The notes: generated by a model not told the origin, from the sequence alone. Shown: positions 36,992 to 45,643, numbered from the stretch's first letter. The stretch is 49,138 bases of DNA from Bacillota bacterium (GCA_022769485.1 JALEJU010000033.1:1-49138); one strand, 5' to 3'. Translations and numbers: made by a program.

Positions 36992-38830
36992 ATGTTTGAT
37001 ATTAAAGAAAACCTGAAAAGGCTGCCGGATAAGCCGGGAGTCTATTTGCATAAAGACAGGATGGGGGAAGTCATCTATGTAGGAAAGGCGGTCTCCCTGA
37101 AAAACCGTGTTAGGCAGTATTTCCAGTCTCCGGCTAATCTGGATCCCAAAACCCGGGCGATGGTTTCGCACATACAGGAGTTTGAGTATATTATAACCGG
37201 TTCGGAGATGGAAGCGCTGATTCTGGAGTGTAATCTTATCAAGCGGTATATGCCAAAATACAATGTTTTGCTGCGGGATGATAAAACCTATCCGTATCTG
37301 AAAGTGACATTGCAGGACGAGTGGCCCCGGCTGCTGAAGACCCGAAGGCTGGTCAGCGACGGTGCCCGCTATTTCGGACCGTATGCGGACGTGGGAGCAG
37401 TCAATCAGATCATTGATCTGCTGTCGGGCATTTATCGCTTAAAACGGTGCGGAGCACAGAATTTCGGCGCGAATTTCAAGCCCTGTTTGAATTATCACAT
37501 CAATCAATGCAGAGGCGTGTGTACCGGAGAAGTAAGCCGGGAGGAATATCGGGAGTCCATACGACAGGTACTGGATTTTCTCAACGGAAAAGACGGGCAT
37601 TTGAAGAACTCTCTTCGGGAAAAAATGCTTAAGGCTTCCGAAGAACTGCGCTTTGAGGACGCAGCGATGCTGCGGGATCAGATTGCCGCAGTGGAATCCA
37701 TTTCTGAGAAACAGCGGGTAGCGCTTATGAAAGGCGGGGATATGGACGCAGTGCTTATCGCCGGGAATTACGGGCTGGTCTTTTTTGTGCGCAAAGGCAA
37801 ATTATCGGGGCGGGAGAATTTTCCGCTTCCCGCAGGGGCTGTGGGCAGCAAAGCGGAGGTTACCGCAGCTTTTATCAAACAGTATTATTCTGATCTGGCT
37901 TTGGTTCCCAAGGAACTTTTAGTGGAAGAGGATCTGCCGGAGAAAGAACTTTTAGAAGAATGGCTGTCTGAGCTGCGGGGAAACCGGGTGCAGATCACTT
38001 GTCCACAGCGGGGAGAAAAAAAGGCACTCCTGGATTTGGCAAGAAGAGATGCAATTCAGATGTTAGAGTATTTGGAAGGCCGGGAACGGGAACAGACAGA
38101 ACGGGCAAGACGTCTGAACGGCGCATTGACGGAATTTTTGAACCGGGGATTGGGGGAGCGCGCTTATCCGGAAACGGGGCTGCGCATAGAGTCTTACGAT
38201 ATTTCCAATACCGGCGGAACGGATTCCGTGGGAGCTATGGTTGTCTTTGTTGACGGCCGTCCCCGGCGCAGTGCTTATCGCCGGTTTCGCATCCATACCG
38301 TAGAGGGACCGGACGATACGGGCAGTTTGCAGGAGGTTTTGTATCGCCGGTTTAAACGGGCAAAAGAGGGGGACCCCGGGTTTCTTCCTCTTCCAGATGT
38401 AATTTTAATGGACGGCGGAAAGAATCAGGTACATGCGGCGGAAGCAGTGACTGCGGCTATGCAGCTTGCTGTTCCCATTGCCGGAATGGTAAAAGACGAT
38501 AGGCATCGTACGCGGGCTTTGATCTGCGGAGATTTGGAATTGGATTTGAAGTCTAATCCTGCGCTGTTCCATTACGCGGCAGCTATTCAGGAAGAAGTGC
38601 ACCGCTTTGCCGTAGAATATCACAGAGGCCTGCGGAGCAAGCGTATGCAGAAGTCCGTATTGGATGAAATACCGGGAATCGGCGAGAAGCGGCGCAATGC
38701 GCTTTTGAACTGTTTCGGCAGCGTAAAAAAAATCGCGGAAGCGGAAATAGAGGAATTGGCAAAGGTTCCGGGAATGAATCGGGCGGCGGCGGAATCTCTG
38801 AAGAGGGAATTGCAGAAAAAAGATTGTTAA
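36992..38830 (+). CDS. uvrC: Excinuclease ABC subunit C
   Basis: The nuclease of nucleotide excision repair, which makes both incisions around a lesion marked by UvrA and UvrB. Domain order over 612 residues: GIY-YIG endonuclease at about 12-95 (GVYLHKD, VIYVGKA), a Cys-rich stretch (CGAQNFGANFKPCLNYHINQ is given here only in part), a UVR motif near 205-240 (EELRFEDAAMLRDQI), an RNase-H-like endonuclease (SYDISNTGGTDSVGAMV), and tandem helix-hairpin-helix at the C-terminus (LDEIPGIGEKRRNALL). GGAGGC precedes the ATG. It lies 43 bases after ade. Confidence 0.97.
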   Translation: MFDIKENLKRLPDKPGVYLHKDRMGEVIYVGKAVSLKNRVRQYFQSPANLDPKTRAMVSHIQEFEYIITGSEMEALILECNLIKRYMPKYNVLLRDDKTYPYLKVTLQDEWPRLLKTRRLVSDGARYFGPYADVGAVNQIIDLLSGIYRLKRCGAQNFGANFKPCLNYHINQCRGVCTGEVSREEYRESIRQVLDFLNGKDGHLKNSLREKMLKASEELRFEDAAMLRDQIAAVESISEKQRVALMKGGDMDAVLIAGNYGLVFFVRKGKLSGRENFPLPAGAVGSKAEVTAAFIKQYYSDLALVPKELLVEEDLPEKELLEEWLSELRGNRVQITCPQRGEKKALLDLARRDAIQMLEYLEGREREQTERARRLNGALTEFLNRGLGERAYPETGLRIESYDISNTGGTDSVGAMVVFVDGRPRRSAYRRFRIHTVEGPDDTGSLQEVLYRRFKRAKEGDPGFLPLPDVILMDGGKNQVHAAEAVTAAMQLAVPIAGMVKDDRHRTRALICGDLELDLKSNPALFHYAAAIQEEVHRFAVEYHRGLRSKRMQKSVLDEIPGIGEKRRNALLNCFGSVKKIAEAEIEELAKVPGMNRAAAESLKRELQKKDC

Positions 38831-38852
38831 AAAAGAAAAACGGTGGTATAGT
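38824..38852 (+). promoter_or_regulatory. Possible promoter of the DUF1292 gene
   Basis: TTGTTA at 38824-38829 and TATAGT at 38847-38852, 17 bp apart, starting within the last codons of uvrC. A hairpin (TTCCGCA with TGCGGAA) lies in the leader before the ribosome binding site. Confidence 0.5.
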
Positions 38853-38922
38853 ATGGAAAGAGCGCAGAATGCGCGGATCTTTCCGCACCGGATGCGGAAG
38901 GTAATTTTAGGAGGAAATTTAC

Positions 38923-39234
38923 ATGACAGAAAAAGATAAGTGCATTCCCGGCGGCTGTGACTGTGGCTGCGGTTGTGACTGCGGAGACGAAGAGGCTGAT
39001 TTCATCACTTTGGAGTTCGATGACGGACAGGATGTAGAATGCGAAATCATGGGCGTCTTTGATTTCGAGGGCAAGGAATACATCGCTTTGCTGCCTGATG
39101 ACGGGACGGATGACGTTTACATTTACGGCTACAAAGAAGTAGGCGAAGACGAATTCGAATTGATCGATATCGAAGATGATGAAGAATTTGAACGCGTTGT
39201 AAATGAATTTGAATCCCTGACAAAGGAAGACTAA
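38923..39234 (+). CDS. DUF1292 protein with a Cys-rich N-terminus
   Basis: A 103-residue acidic protein. Residues 26-103 match the DUF1292/YrzB domain (ITLEFDDGQDVECEIMGVF, then EYIALLP), whose function is unknown to me. Ahead of it is an unusual tail with six Cys in the first 20 residues (C7, C12, C14, C16, C18, C20, as CDCGCGCDC), which suggests metal binding or, less likely, a redox role. AGGAGGAA lies 8 bases before the ATG. In Bacillus-like genomes DUF1292 genes often sit near the Holliday-junction resolvase gene ruvX/yrrK; here the neighbour is uvrC. Confidence 0.88.
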   Translation: MTEKDKCIPGGCDCGCGCDCGDEEADFITLEFDDGQDVECEIMGVFDFEGKEYIALLPDDGTDDVYIYGYKEVGEDEFELIDIEDDEEFERVVNEFESLTKED

Positions 39235-39306
39235 AAACCAAATTAAGAAATGAACGGGAGGCTTGCGGGAAAGCGAGTTCCCTATAAGAAAGTAATTTTA
39301 TTGTTG

Positions 39307-39343
39307 CAAAACGGCATAGCGTTTCAGCTATGCCGTTTTGTTG
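39307..39343. terminator. Strong bidirectional terminator
   Basis: A perfect 14-pair stem (CAAAACGGCATAGC with GCTATGCCGTTTTG, 6-nt loop) with T runs on both strands, between convergent genes. It can end both the DUF1292 and the Na/Pi cotransporter transcripts. Confidence 0.88.
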
Positions 39344-39350
39344 TATGAGA

Positions 39351-39376
39351 AGGGAGAAAGCTTTTCCTTTCTCCCT
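39351..39376. repeat. Second inverted repeat in the convergent gap
   Basis: AGGGAGAAAG pairs perfectly with CTTTCTCCCT (loop CTTTTC). No T run follows on either strand, so a structural or processing role for the 3' ends is more likely than termination. Confidence 0.5.
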
Positions 39377-39486
39377 CTATCCATGGTATCCTGTACGGCC
39401 GCCACCCTTTATTCACTTGTTGTTAATACTGTACGGTGCGCCGTTTATTTTTTCGGAAGGTTGTTTTAATTTAAGGGTATGAATGT

Positions 39487-41241
39487 TTATTCTTTGATTT
39501 CGTACTTCTTGGAAAACTCTTCGTAGTCGCTGTTGAACTTGCTGTTGCCGAATTTTACGCTGTTCAGGTATTTATGCGTATCGAAACTGTTGTGAGCAAG
39601 TTCGATAATGGTTACGGCAATATTGGAACAGTGATCGGAAACACGCTCGTAATTGTTCAAAAGGTCGGATAGAATAAATCCCATTTCGATGGTGCACTGC
39701 CCGGTTTGCAGTCGCTGTACATGCTTGGCTTTGACATCGGCGATAATATTGTCGATAACCTCCTCTAAAGGCTCTACCCGTTCCGCCAACGATACGTCTT
39801 CTTTTGTGTAAGCGTCTGTAGTCAAAGTCAGAATTTCTTCAATCGCACTTGTAAGGACTTTCAATTCGGCTGTGGCCTGCTCGCTGAACCAAAGCCGTTT
39901 GTTGTGAAGTTCTTCGGAAACCTCCAAAATGTTTACCGCGTGGTCGCCCAGCCGCTCTAAATTTCCGATAGCGTGAAGCATCTTTGAAATTTTCAATGAG
40001 TCGCCGGCAGATACTGCGTTTGAGGAGAGCTTTACCAGATAAGAGCTGAGACGGTCTTCGTAAAGATCCAGCATATCCTCATTCTGCAGAATCTTTTTCG
40101 CGGTTTCTTCGTCATAATCGGATACCGTACCGATAGCGGAGAAGAGCGTATCCCTCGCCAGTATGGACATTTCACTTGCTTTATTGTTGCATTCGGAGAT
40201 AGCGACGGAAGGTGTTTCAAACAGACGGGCGTCCAGGAATTCCTTAGGCGCTTCTGCAGCCTGATCTTTTTCTTTTAAAACAGCATTGGCAATGCGTTCC
40301 AGCTGAGGCGTAAAGGGGACAAGTAAAACTGTTGTCAATATATTAAAAATGCTGTGTACAACCGCAACTCCTACAACTCCGATGGAATCCCCCACAAAAC
40401 TCAGCGGGAAGACGGCGTTGATAAGATAAAAAACGCTGAGCCATACAGCGGTTCCGATTAAATTAAAGGAAATGTGAACCACTGCAACTTTTTTTGCGTT
40501 TGTGGAGACGCCGATGCTGGAGATCAGGGATGTTATACAAGTGCCGATATTCTGCCCCATGATAATAGGAATCGCCATGCCGTAAGTAATGCTTCCTGTT
40601 AAAGACAGTGCCTGCAGAATACCGACGGAAGCAGAAGAACTTTGGATGATGCCGGTCAAAAGCGCACCGGCCAGCACACCGAAGACGGGGTTTTCAAAAG
40701 CGATCAGAAGCTGTGCAAATTCCGGACTGTTGGCCAAAGGTTCCACCGCGCCTCCCATCAGCTTCATGCCGTACATGAGAACGGCGAAACCAACCAAAAT
40801 AGAACCAATCTCCCGTTTTTTACTGCCCTTGGAGCTCATGATTAAAAAAATGCCTACAAGCGCAAAGATCAGGGAGAAGTTTTCCGGCTTGAGAAAATTA
40901 ATCCACAGGTTATCGCTTTCAATGCCCACCATGGATAAAAACCAGGCGGTTACAGTAGTTCCGATGTTGGAACCCATAATAACGCCGATGCTTTGGCGGA
41001 GATTCATGATCCCGGAATTTACCAGACCCACCAGCATAACGGTTAGAGCGGAGGAGGACTGAATCGCTGCGGTAACGCCCGCTCCCAGAAACAGCCCCTT
41101 AAAACGATTAGAGGTCATCTGTTTCAGCGCTCCTTCTAATTTCCCGCCGGCCATACGTTCCAGCCCGCTGGACATAACATTCATGCCGTAAAGGAAAAAA
41201 GCCAATCCGCCTGCTAAAGTTAAAATCGAGAAAATATCCAT
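39487..41241 (-). CDS. Na/Pi cotransporter family protein with PhoU-like C-terminus
   Basis: A 584-residue membrane protein of the NptA/YjbB type, predicted to move phosphate with sodium. The membrane half carries two inverted Na/Pi repeats, each with the QSSSA motif (residues 61-65 and 200-204), and paired GxNIGTT/GQNIGTC motifs. From about residue 345 the C-terminal part is a helical PhoU-like domain that may sense or regulate phosphate. AAAGGA lies upstream of the ATG. Direct repeats resembling PhoP-binding sites lie 43-106 bases upstream, and a PhoR/PhoB-like pair is the next transcription unit. Confidence 0.92.
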   Translation of the reverse strand: MDIFSILTLAGGLAFFLYGMNVMSSGLERMAGGKLEGALKQMTSNRFKGLFLGAGVTAAIQSSSALTVMLVGLVNSGIMNLRQSIGVIMGSNIGTTVTAWFLSMVGIESDNLWINFLKPENFSLIFALVGIFLIMSSKGSKKREIGSILVGFAVLMYGMKLMGGAVEPLANSPEFAQLLIAFENPVFGVLAGALLTGIIQSSSASVGILQALSLTGSITYGMAIPIIMGQNIGTCITSLISSIGVSTNAKKVAVVHISFNLIGTAVWLSVFYLINAVFPLSFVGDSIGVVGVAVVHSIFNILTTVLLVPFTPQLERIANAVLKEKDQAAEAPKEFLDARLFETPSVAISECNNKASEMSILARDTLFSAIGTVSDYDEETAKKILQNEDMLDLYEDRLSSYLVKLSSNAVSAGDSLKISKMLHAIGNLERLGDHAVNILEVSEELHNKRLWFSEQATAELKVLTSAIEEILTLTTDAYTKEDVSLAERVEPLEEVIDNIIADVKAKHVQRLQTGQCTIEMGFILSDLLNNYERVSDHCSNIAVTIIELAHNSFDTHKYLNSVKFGNSKFNSDYEEFSKKYEIKE

Positions 41242-41283
41242 TTAAGCAAAATCCTTTCCTTCTCGTCTTCTTTTGTCGTTTTT

Positions 41284-41347
41284 TCTAAAATCACTGTAAA
41301 TCTGTCTCGTTAAAGAAACAGGCGGAATTATGTTAAAAGTATGTAAA
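41284..41347 (-). promoter_or_regulatory. Candidate Pho box (direct repeats) upstream of the Na/Pi cotransporter
   Basis: On the minus strand two pairs of TT(T/A)ACA-like hexamers occur: TTTACA then TTAACA (41347-41331) and TTTACA then TTTAGA (41300-41284), each pair spaced 5 bp with an 11-bp period. A TTAACG lies between (41313-41308). This matches the layout of PhoP sites in Firmicutes. Binding is inference. Confidence 0.5.
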
Positions 41348-41378
41348 GTGAAAAATTTTCCGGATGGATGGAGAGTAT

Positions 41379-41414
41379 AAAAGAGGCGGCCTGCTGTGTT
41401 GTGCAGACCGCCTT
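41379..41414 (-). terminator. Terminator of the two-component operon
   Basis: On the minus strand a GC-rich stem (AAAGGCGG and CTGC with GCAG and CCGCCTCTTT) running into T-rich sequence, 20 bases after the kinase stop. Confidence 0.8.
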
Positions 41415-41433
41415 TGCGGATAAAATCAATTTG

Positions 41434-42696
41434 TTAACGCGGAAATAAGATGGAGATGGAAGTACCTTTGCCCGGAGAACTGTCAAGACGGATCTCTGCA
41501 TTGTGGTACAGTGCTCCGTGCTTTACGATGGAAAGCCCGAGGCCGGTTCCGCCCACTTCTTTGGAATGGCTTTTATTTACACGGTAAAACCGTTCAAAGA
41601 CGCGGTTTTGCTCTTCTTTGGGAATACCGATACCGGTGTCGGAGACGGTGAGAATGGCCTGGGTTTCCGTTTGCTCTGTAAAAACCCGGACTTCCCCGCC
41701 TGTTACATTGTATTTGATAGCATTATCGCAGAGATTGTATACAATTTCGTCTATAATCTGTCTTGCGCCCCATATCTGAGCGGAAGTGCCGGAAAGGGAA
41801 ATGCTGAGTTCTTTTTGTTCTGCCGGCGTCTGGAGATTTTCCAGAGTTTGGCGACAAACTTGGTGAAGGTCGATGGCTTCTTTAGGGATTTCAAGGTTGC
41901 CTTCATCCAGGCGGGAGAGCTTAATAATATCTCCCACAAGAACAATGAGCCGCTGCGCTTCGTTGTAGATGCGGCCGGCAAAGGGGCGGATATCTTTTTC
42001 GCTGACCAGGCCATCCCGGATAATTTCCGCGAAGCCGGAAATGGAGGTAAGCGGAGTTTTTAATTCGTGAGAAACATTAGCGGTAAATTCTCTTCGCAGT
42101 GCGTCCTGCTTCTCATGCTCCGCTTTCAGCGCTTCCATTTGAAGATGGATCTGCCGGTTCTGGGCGTTGATTCGGCGAACCAGAGGTTTCAACTCATCGT
42201 AGACGTCCCGGTCATCCGGTGTTTCCAGATCGATTTCGTTAATAGGCTGCGTTACGCTTTTCGATACGCGGGAAGCCAGAAGCAGGGAAAGAAAAATTGC
42301 AGCCGCCAGGATAAAGATGATGGGAGTGATCATATTTAAAAGCAGAGACAGTGCGGAAAATCCGGAACTGGATACCTGAAGGGACGTTCCATCGTCAAGA
42401 GTCACTTCACAGCGAATGTTTTTTTTCGAACTTGGATCCAGGGGCTCGCTCTTAAAGAGAATGCTTCCGTCCGCGGCAAAGAGAACGATCTGTGTATCTT
42501 TGTCAATTTCCAGTTTTTTTAGATAACCTGCGTCCGTACCTTGGAGAGAACCGGCTAAAAAATGTGTTTTCTGCGCCAGATCTTTTTCCAATTGGGCGGA
42601 AAAATAATTGTATATTATACCGAATATCAAAGCAAAGCAAAGAATAAATACGGTCATGGCTGCGAAAAAAATATTTTGAAACAGTTTAGCTTTCAT
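41434..42696 (-). CDS. PhoR-like sensor histidine kinase
   Basis: A 420-residue membrane sensor. Two membrane helices (about residues 9-30 and 120-141) enclose an extracytoplasmic domain of about 90 residues. After a short linker come the HisKA helix pair with the phospho-accepting H210 in ANVSHELKTPLTS, then N-box (NLCDNAIKYN), G1 (DTGIGIP), F-box and G2 (GGTGLGLSIVK). No PAS domain is obvious. It overlaps the response regulator gene by 11 bases. The phosphate link is inferred from the next-door Na/Pi cotransporter and the PhoB-like partner. Confidence 0.94.
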   Translation of the reverse strand: MKAKLFQNIFFAAMTVFILCFALIFGIIYNYFSAQLEKDLAQKTHFLAGSLQGTDAGYLKKLEIDKDTQIVLFAADGSILFKSEPLDPSSKKNIRCEVTLDDGTSLQVSSSGFSALSLLLNMITPIIFILAAAIFLSLLLASRVSKSVTQPINEIDLETPDDRDVYDELKPLVRRINAQNRQIHLQMEALKAEHEKQDALRREFTANVSHELKTPLTSISGFAEIIRDGLVSEKDIRPFAGRIYNEAQRLIVLVGDIIKLSRLDEGNLEIPKEAIDLHQVCRQTLENLQTPAEQKELSISLSGTSAQIWGARQIIDEIVYNLCDNAIKYNVTGGEVRVFTEQTETQAILTVSDTGIGIPKEEQNRVFERFYRVNKSHSKEVGGTGLGLSIVKHGALYHNAEIRLDSSPGKGTSISILFPR

Positions 42697-43369
42697 AACG
42701 GCTCCCGATTTTATATCCGATTCCCCGGATGGTTTCGATGCAGCTGCCTGCTTCCCCCAGTTTTTGACGCAGCGTCCGGATGTGTACGTCTACCGTGCGG
42801 CTTTCACCGTCAAAGGAATAGCCCCAGATATCGTCTAAAAGCTGATCCCGGGTCAGAACCATATCACGGTTGCGAAGGAGCATGCACAGCAGCTCAAATT
42901 CTTTCAGCGTTAGGGAACATGGCGTCTCATCCACCTTCACAATATGCTTTCCGGGACAGACATACAGTTTTCCCACGGTATATTCCTCAATTTCGCCGGA
43001 GGAATTGCTTGTGCGCCGGAGCAGAGCTTTTATGCGGGAAATCAGCTCCATCATACCGAAGGGTTTAGGCACATAGTCGTCGGCGCCGGAATCAAGCCCA
43101 TGTACTTTATCGTATTCGCTTCCCTTTGCGGTCAGCATAATTACAGGAAGCTTTTTTGTATCGTTTTTAGAACGAATTTTTTTCAGAATTTCCAAGCCAT
43201 CCTCTTCGGGAAGCATAATATCCAGCAATATTAGTGTAGGAAGCTTTGCCTTCATGGCCTCCCAGAAATCGGAAGGATGGGCAAAACCGGCGGCTTCCAG
43301 CCCGGAACTATTTAGGGTATAGGCTACCAATTCGCGGATATTATCGTCATCTTCTACTAAATAGATCAT
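42686..43369 (-). CDS. PhoB/OmpR-family response regulator
   Basis: A 227-residue two-domain regulator. The receiver domain has the acidic pocket in VEDDD (residues 5-9), phospho-acceptor D50 in LLLDIMLP, T80 and the conserved K102 in YVPKPF. The winged-helix DNA-binding domain follows (LTLKEFELLCMLLRNRDMVL and SRTVDVHIRTLRQKLG). It pairs with the kinase gene that overlaps its 3' end. Likely targets include the Pho-box-like repeats before the Na/Pi cotransporter; not proven. Confidence 0.95.
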   Translation of the reverse strand: MIYLVEDDDNIRELVAYTLNSSGLEAAGFAHPSDFWEAMKAKLPTLILLDIMLPEEDGLEILKKIRSKNDTKKLPVIMLTAKGSEYDKVHGLDSGADDYVPKPFGMMELISRIKALLRRTSNSSGEIEEYTVGKLYVCPGKHIVKVDETPCSLTLKEFELLCMLLRNRDMVLTRDQLLDDIWGYSFDGESRTVDVHIRTLRQKLGEAGSCIETIRGIGYKIGSRYES

Positions 43370-43411
43370 AAAAAATCCTCACAGGCAATAGATATAACTG
43401 ACCTACGTTGT

Positions 43412-43621
43412 TTATTTTCCGGCGTTTCGGAAAAACAAAAACGATATCAAAAGGAGTACAATGCCGGGGATAGGAAGCTGTGCATGTCCGAAAAAGCTTT
43501 CTCCGCCCCCCATGGTGAAAAAGCCCGGATAGGTTTTCGTTTTCCAGACGAAATAAAAATAAGCGGCCGCCATGATCAACATGAAAATGCCGATCAGCAG
43601 GCTGCGGGTCTTCGGATTCAT
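43412..43621 (-). CDS. Small membrane protein, 69 residues
   Basis: Two hydrophobic helices (about residues 7-24 and 48-63) separated by a Gly-rich loop (FTMGGGESFFGHAQLPIPG), with a short basic end. I do not recognise the family. The ATG at 43621 is chosen over one at 43642 because CAGGAGGAA lies 7 bases before it. It sits 42 bases upstream of the response regulator on the same strand, so it may be the first gene of that operon. Confidence 0.65.
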   Translation of the reverse strand: MNPKTRSLLIGIFMLIMAAAYFYFVWKTKTYPGFFTMGGGESFFGHAQLPIPGIVLLLISFLFFRNAGK

Positions 43622-43759
43622 TTTAGTTTCCTCCTGATTCATACCGGAAGCGTTAGATAATTACATAAATCATAACATATTTCAATTGCTTCGTATAGAT
43701 AAAAACAGACCTTCTTCCGCAGGGAAAAACGTAAAAAATCCGATTTTACAAATTTTATA

Positions 43760-43788
43760 TTGAAAAATCAATTGCTTTGTGCTACTAT
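43760..43788 (+). promoter_or_regulatory. Promoter of the glycine riboswitch transcript
   Basis: TTGAAA at 43760-43765 and TACTAT at 43783-43788, 17 bp apart. The predicted start near 43795 lies just ahead of the riboswitch structure. Confidence 0.7.
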
Positions 43789-43811
43789 AGGTGCGTTAGT
43801 TTATCACTTGA

Positions 43812-43946
43812 GCGTCGGATCGCCCACAGGTTTCCGACGCAAGAATGAAGCTGACTCTCTGGAGAGTTCCTGAAAGGGACGCCGAAGGTTTAAATCGGGA
43901 GAAATAAGCACACTTCCGGTGATATCTCAGGCAAACGGACAGAGCG
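43812..43946 (+). promoter_or_regulatory. Glycine riboswitch (single aptamer with upstream ghost hairpin)
   Basis: The aptamer at 43853-43946 has the conserved pieces in order: CTCTGGAGAG, GCCGAAGG, then CTCAGGCAAA and GGACAGAG. Only one complete aptamer is present. Upstream, GCGTCGGA (43812-43819) pairs with TCCGACGC (43833-43840), which fits the 'ghost aptamer' hairpin of type-2 singlet glycine riboswitches. A terminator hairpin follows 29 bases later, so control is probably transcriptional. Whether glycine turns the gene on or off cannot be read with certainty. Confidence 0.92.
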
Positions 43947-43974
43947 TTATGTTATGCTTACTGTGCTCTCTGGT

Positions 43975-43998
43975 AGTCGGGTTTGCCCGGCTTTTTTT
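43975..43998 (+). terminator. Expression-platform terminator of the glycine riboswitch
   Basis: A seven-pair stem (AGTCGGG with CCCGGCT, loop TTTG) followed directly by seven Ts, 43 bases before the symporter ATG. Confidence 0.88.
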
Positions 43999-44040
43999 AC
44001 TTGTTATGCAGAAATTGTGCTGAGAGAGGTTGAAAAGATT

Positions 44041-45447
44041 ATGTTAGACGTATTAAAAAGCATTGATGATGCGGTATGGGGCATACCTCTTATCGTTCTC
44101 ATCATGGGTACGGGTCTTTTGCTGACAATCCGTACCGGAGTACTTCAGTTCAGAAAACTGCCTACGGCTCTGCGCTATATGGTGAAGAATGAAAAAGGCG
44201 GCGCAGGCGAGGTCAGCAGTTTTGAGGCTCTTTGTACAGCGCTTTCCGCTACCATCGGTACCGGTAACATCGTAGGCGTTGCTACGGCTATGGTTGCCGG
44301 CGGCCCCGGAGCACTGTTCTGGATGGTAGTTGCTGCCTGCATCGGTATGGCTACAAAATTTTCGGAAGGTCTGTTGGCGGTAAAATACAGAACGCTGGAT
44401 GCAGACGGCCATGCGCTGGGCGGCCCCTTCTATTACATCGAAAAAGGTATGGGTTCCGCATGGAAGCCTTTGGCTAAACTGTTTGCCATCTTCGGCGTAG
44501 GTGCCGGTCTTCTGGGCATCGGTACAATTACACAGGTAAACGGGATCGCATCTGCTACAAAAACGTTTTTCGATGCGGACGGTTCTCATACAGTAAATAT
44601 TTTCGGCGGAACATATCCTATCGTTACTGTGGTTACGGCGTTTGTAGTGGCTATTCTGGTTGCGCTGGTTGTTATCGGCGGAATCAAGAGGATTTCCAAG
44701 GTAGCTACCGTTGTGGTTCCCTTTATGGCCATCCTTTACATTTCTGTAGCACTTATCATTTTAATTGTAAATATTCAGGAAATTCCCTGGGCTGTTAAGG
44801 AAATCTTCGCAAGCGCATTTGGCGCGAGAGCTGTTGCCGGCGGTGCTTTGGGTGCGATGATTCTGGCTGTGCAGAAGGGTGTTGCGAGAGGTATTTTCTC
44901 CAATGAATCCGGTTTGGGTTCCGCGCCCATCGCGGCGGCCGCCGCACAGACCCATGAGCCTGTTCGCCAGGGTCTGGTTTCCATGACCGGTACGTTTATC
45001 GATACGATTATCGTCTGCAATATGACAGGTCTTTGCATTATGGTAACGCACTCCCTGGATCTGGGTTTGGACGGCGTAGATGTAACCATCGCCGCTTTCG
45101 GCGCAGGCCTTCCCTGGGATCAGCAGGTAGGCGCTTTCCTGCTGATGGTAGCGCTGGCTTTCTTCGCGTTTACTACGATCTTGGGTTGGGATTATTATTC
45201 CGAACGTTGTCTGGAATATCTGGTAGGCAGAAGACACGGTGTTCTGCTGACCTACAGATGGCTGTATATCTTTGCGGTATTTATCGGCCCCTTCCTCACA
45301 CTGGAAGCCGTATGGACAATTGCGGATATTTTCAACGGCTTGATGGCTTTCCCCAACCTGATTGCTTTGGTCGGACTTTCCGGCGTAGTTGCAGCGGAGG
45401 TAAAGAGCTACTTCAAACGTCTGGAAAGCGGTCAAATTCAGGAGTAA
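44041..45447 (+). CDS. Alanine/glycine:cation symporter (AGCS family)
   Basis: A 468-residue sodium-coupled transporter with about 11 membrane helices. The family blocks ALSATIGTGNIVGVATAMVAGGPGALFWM, MATKFSEGLLAVKYR and NESGLGSAPIAAAAAQT are all present in the sequence at residues 65-120 and 275-300. The ATG at 44041 is used because the upstream in-frame part is the riboswitch terminator itself. Codons are strongly biased to favoured C-ending forms, as in the APC permease, implying high expression. The glycine riboswitch upstream makes glycine a likely substrate. A terminator lies at 45561. Confidence 0.96.
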   Translation: MLDVLKSIDDAVWGIPLIVLIMGTGLLLTIRTGVLQFRKLPTALRYMVKNEKGGAGEVSSFEALCTALSATIGTGNIVGVATAMVAGGPGALFWMVVAACIGMATKFSEGLLAVKYRTLDADGHALGGPFYYIEKGMGSAWKPLAKLFAIFGVGAGLLGIGTITQVNGIASATKTFFDADGSHTVNIFGGTYPIVTVVTAFVVAILVALVVIGGIKRISKVATVVVPFMAILYISVALIILIVNIQEIPWAVKEIFASAFGARAVAGGALGAMILAVQKGVARGIFSNESGLGSAPIAAAAAQTHEPVRQGLVSMTGTFIDTIIVCNMTGLCIMVTHSLDLGLDGVDVTIAAFGAGLPWDQQVGAFLLMVALAFFAFTTILGWDYYSERCLEYLVGRRHGVLLTYRWLYIFAVFIGPFLTLEAVWTIADIFNGLMAFPNLIALVGLSGVVAAEVKSYFKRLESGQIQE

Positions 45448-45560
45448 ATAAAATAATCCTATGTGGGATAAAAAATGTGCTCCGATTTGCTAACGTCGGA
45501 CAAGGAAGTAATTTGAAAGCAGAATTAAATATTAACTTTATGGGCGTTATAAAGGCGAAT

Positions 45561-45602
45561 GACAGCGTGAAAGGCAGAAATGCTTTTTGCGCTGTCTTTT
45601 TT
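45561..45602 (+). terminator. Terminator of the symporter gene
   Basis: GACAGCG (45561-45567) pairs with CGCTGTC (45590-45596), extended inside by AAAGGCA with TGCTTTT, followed by six Ts. It lies 113 bases after the stop. Confidence 0.88.
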
Positions 45603-45643
45603 ATGTCAAAAATCAAATTGCACATTGGGAAAACAGAAATCCC

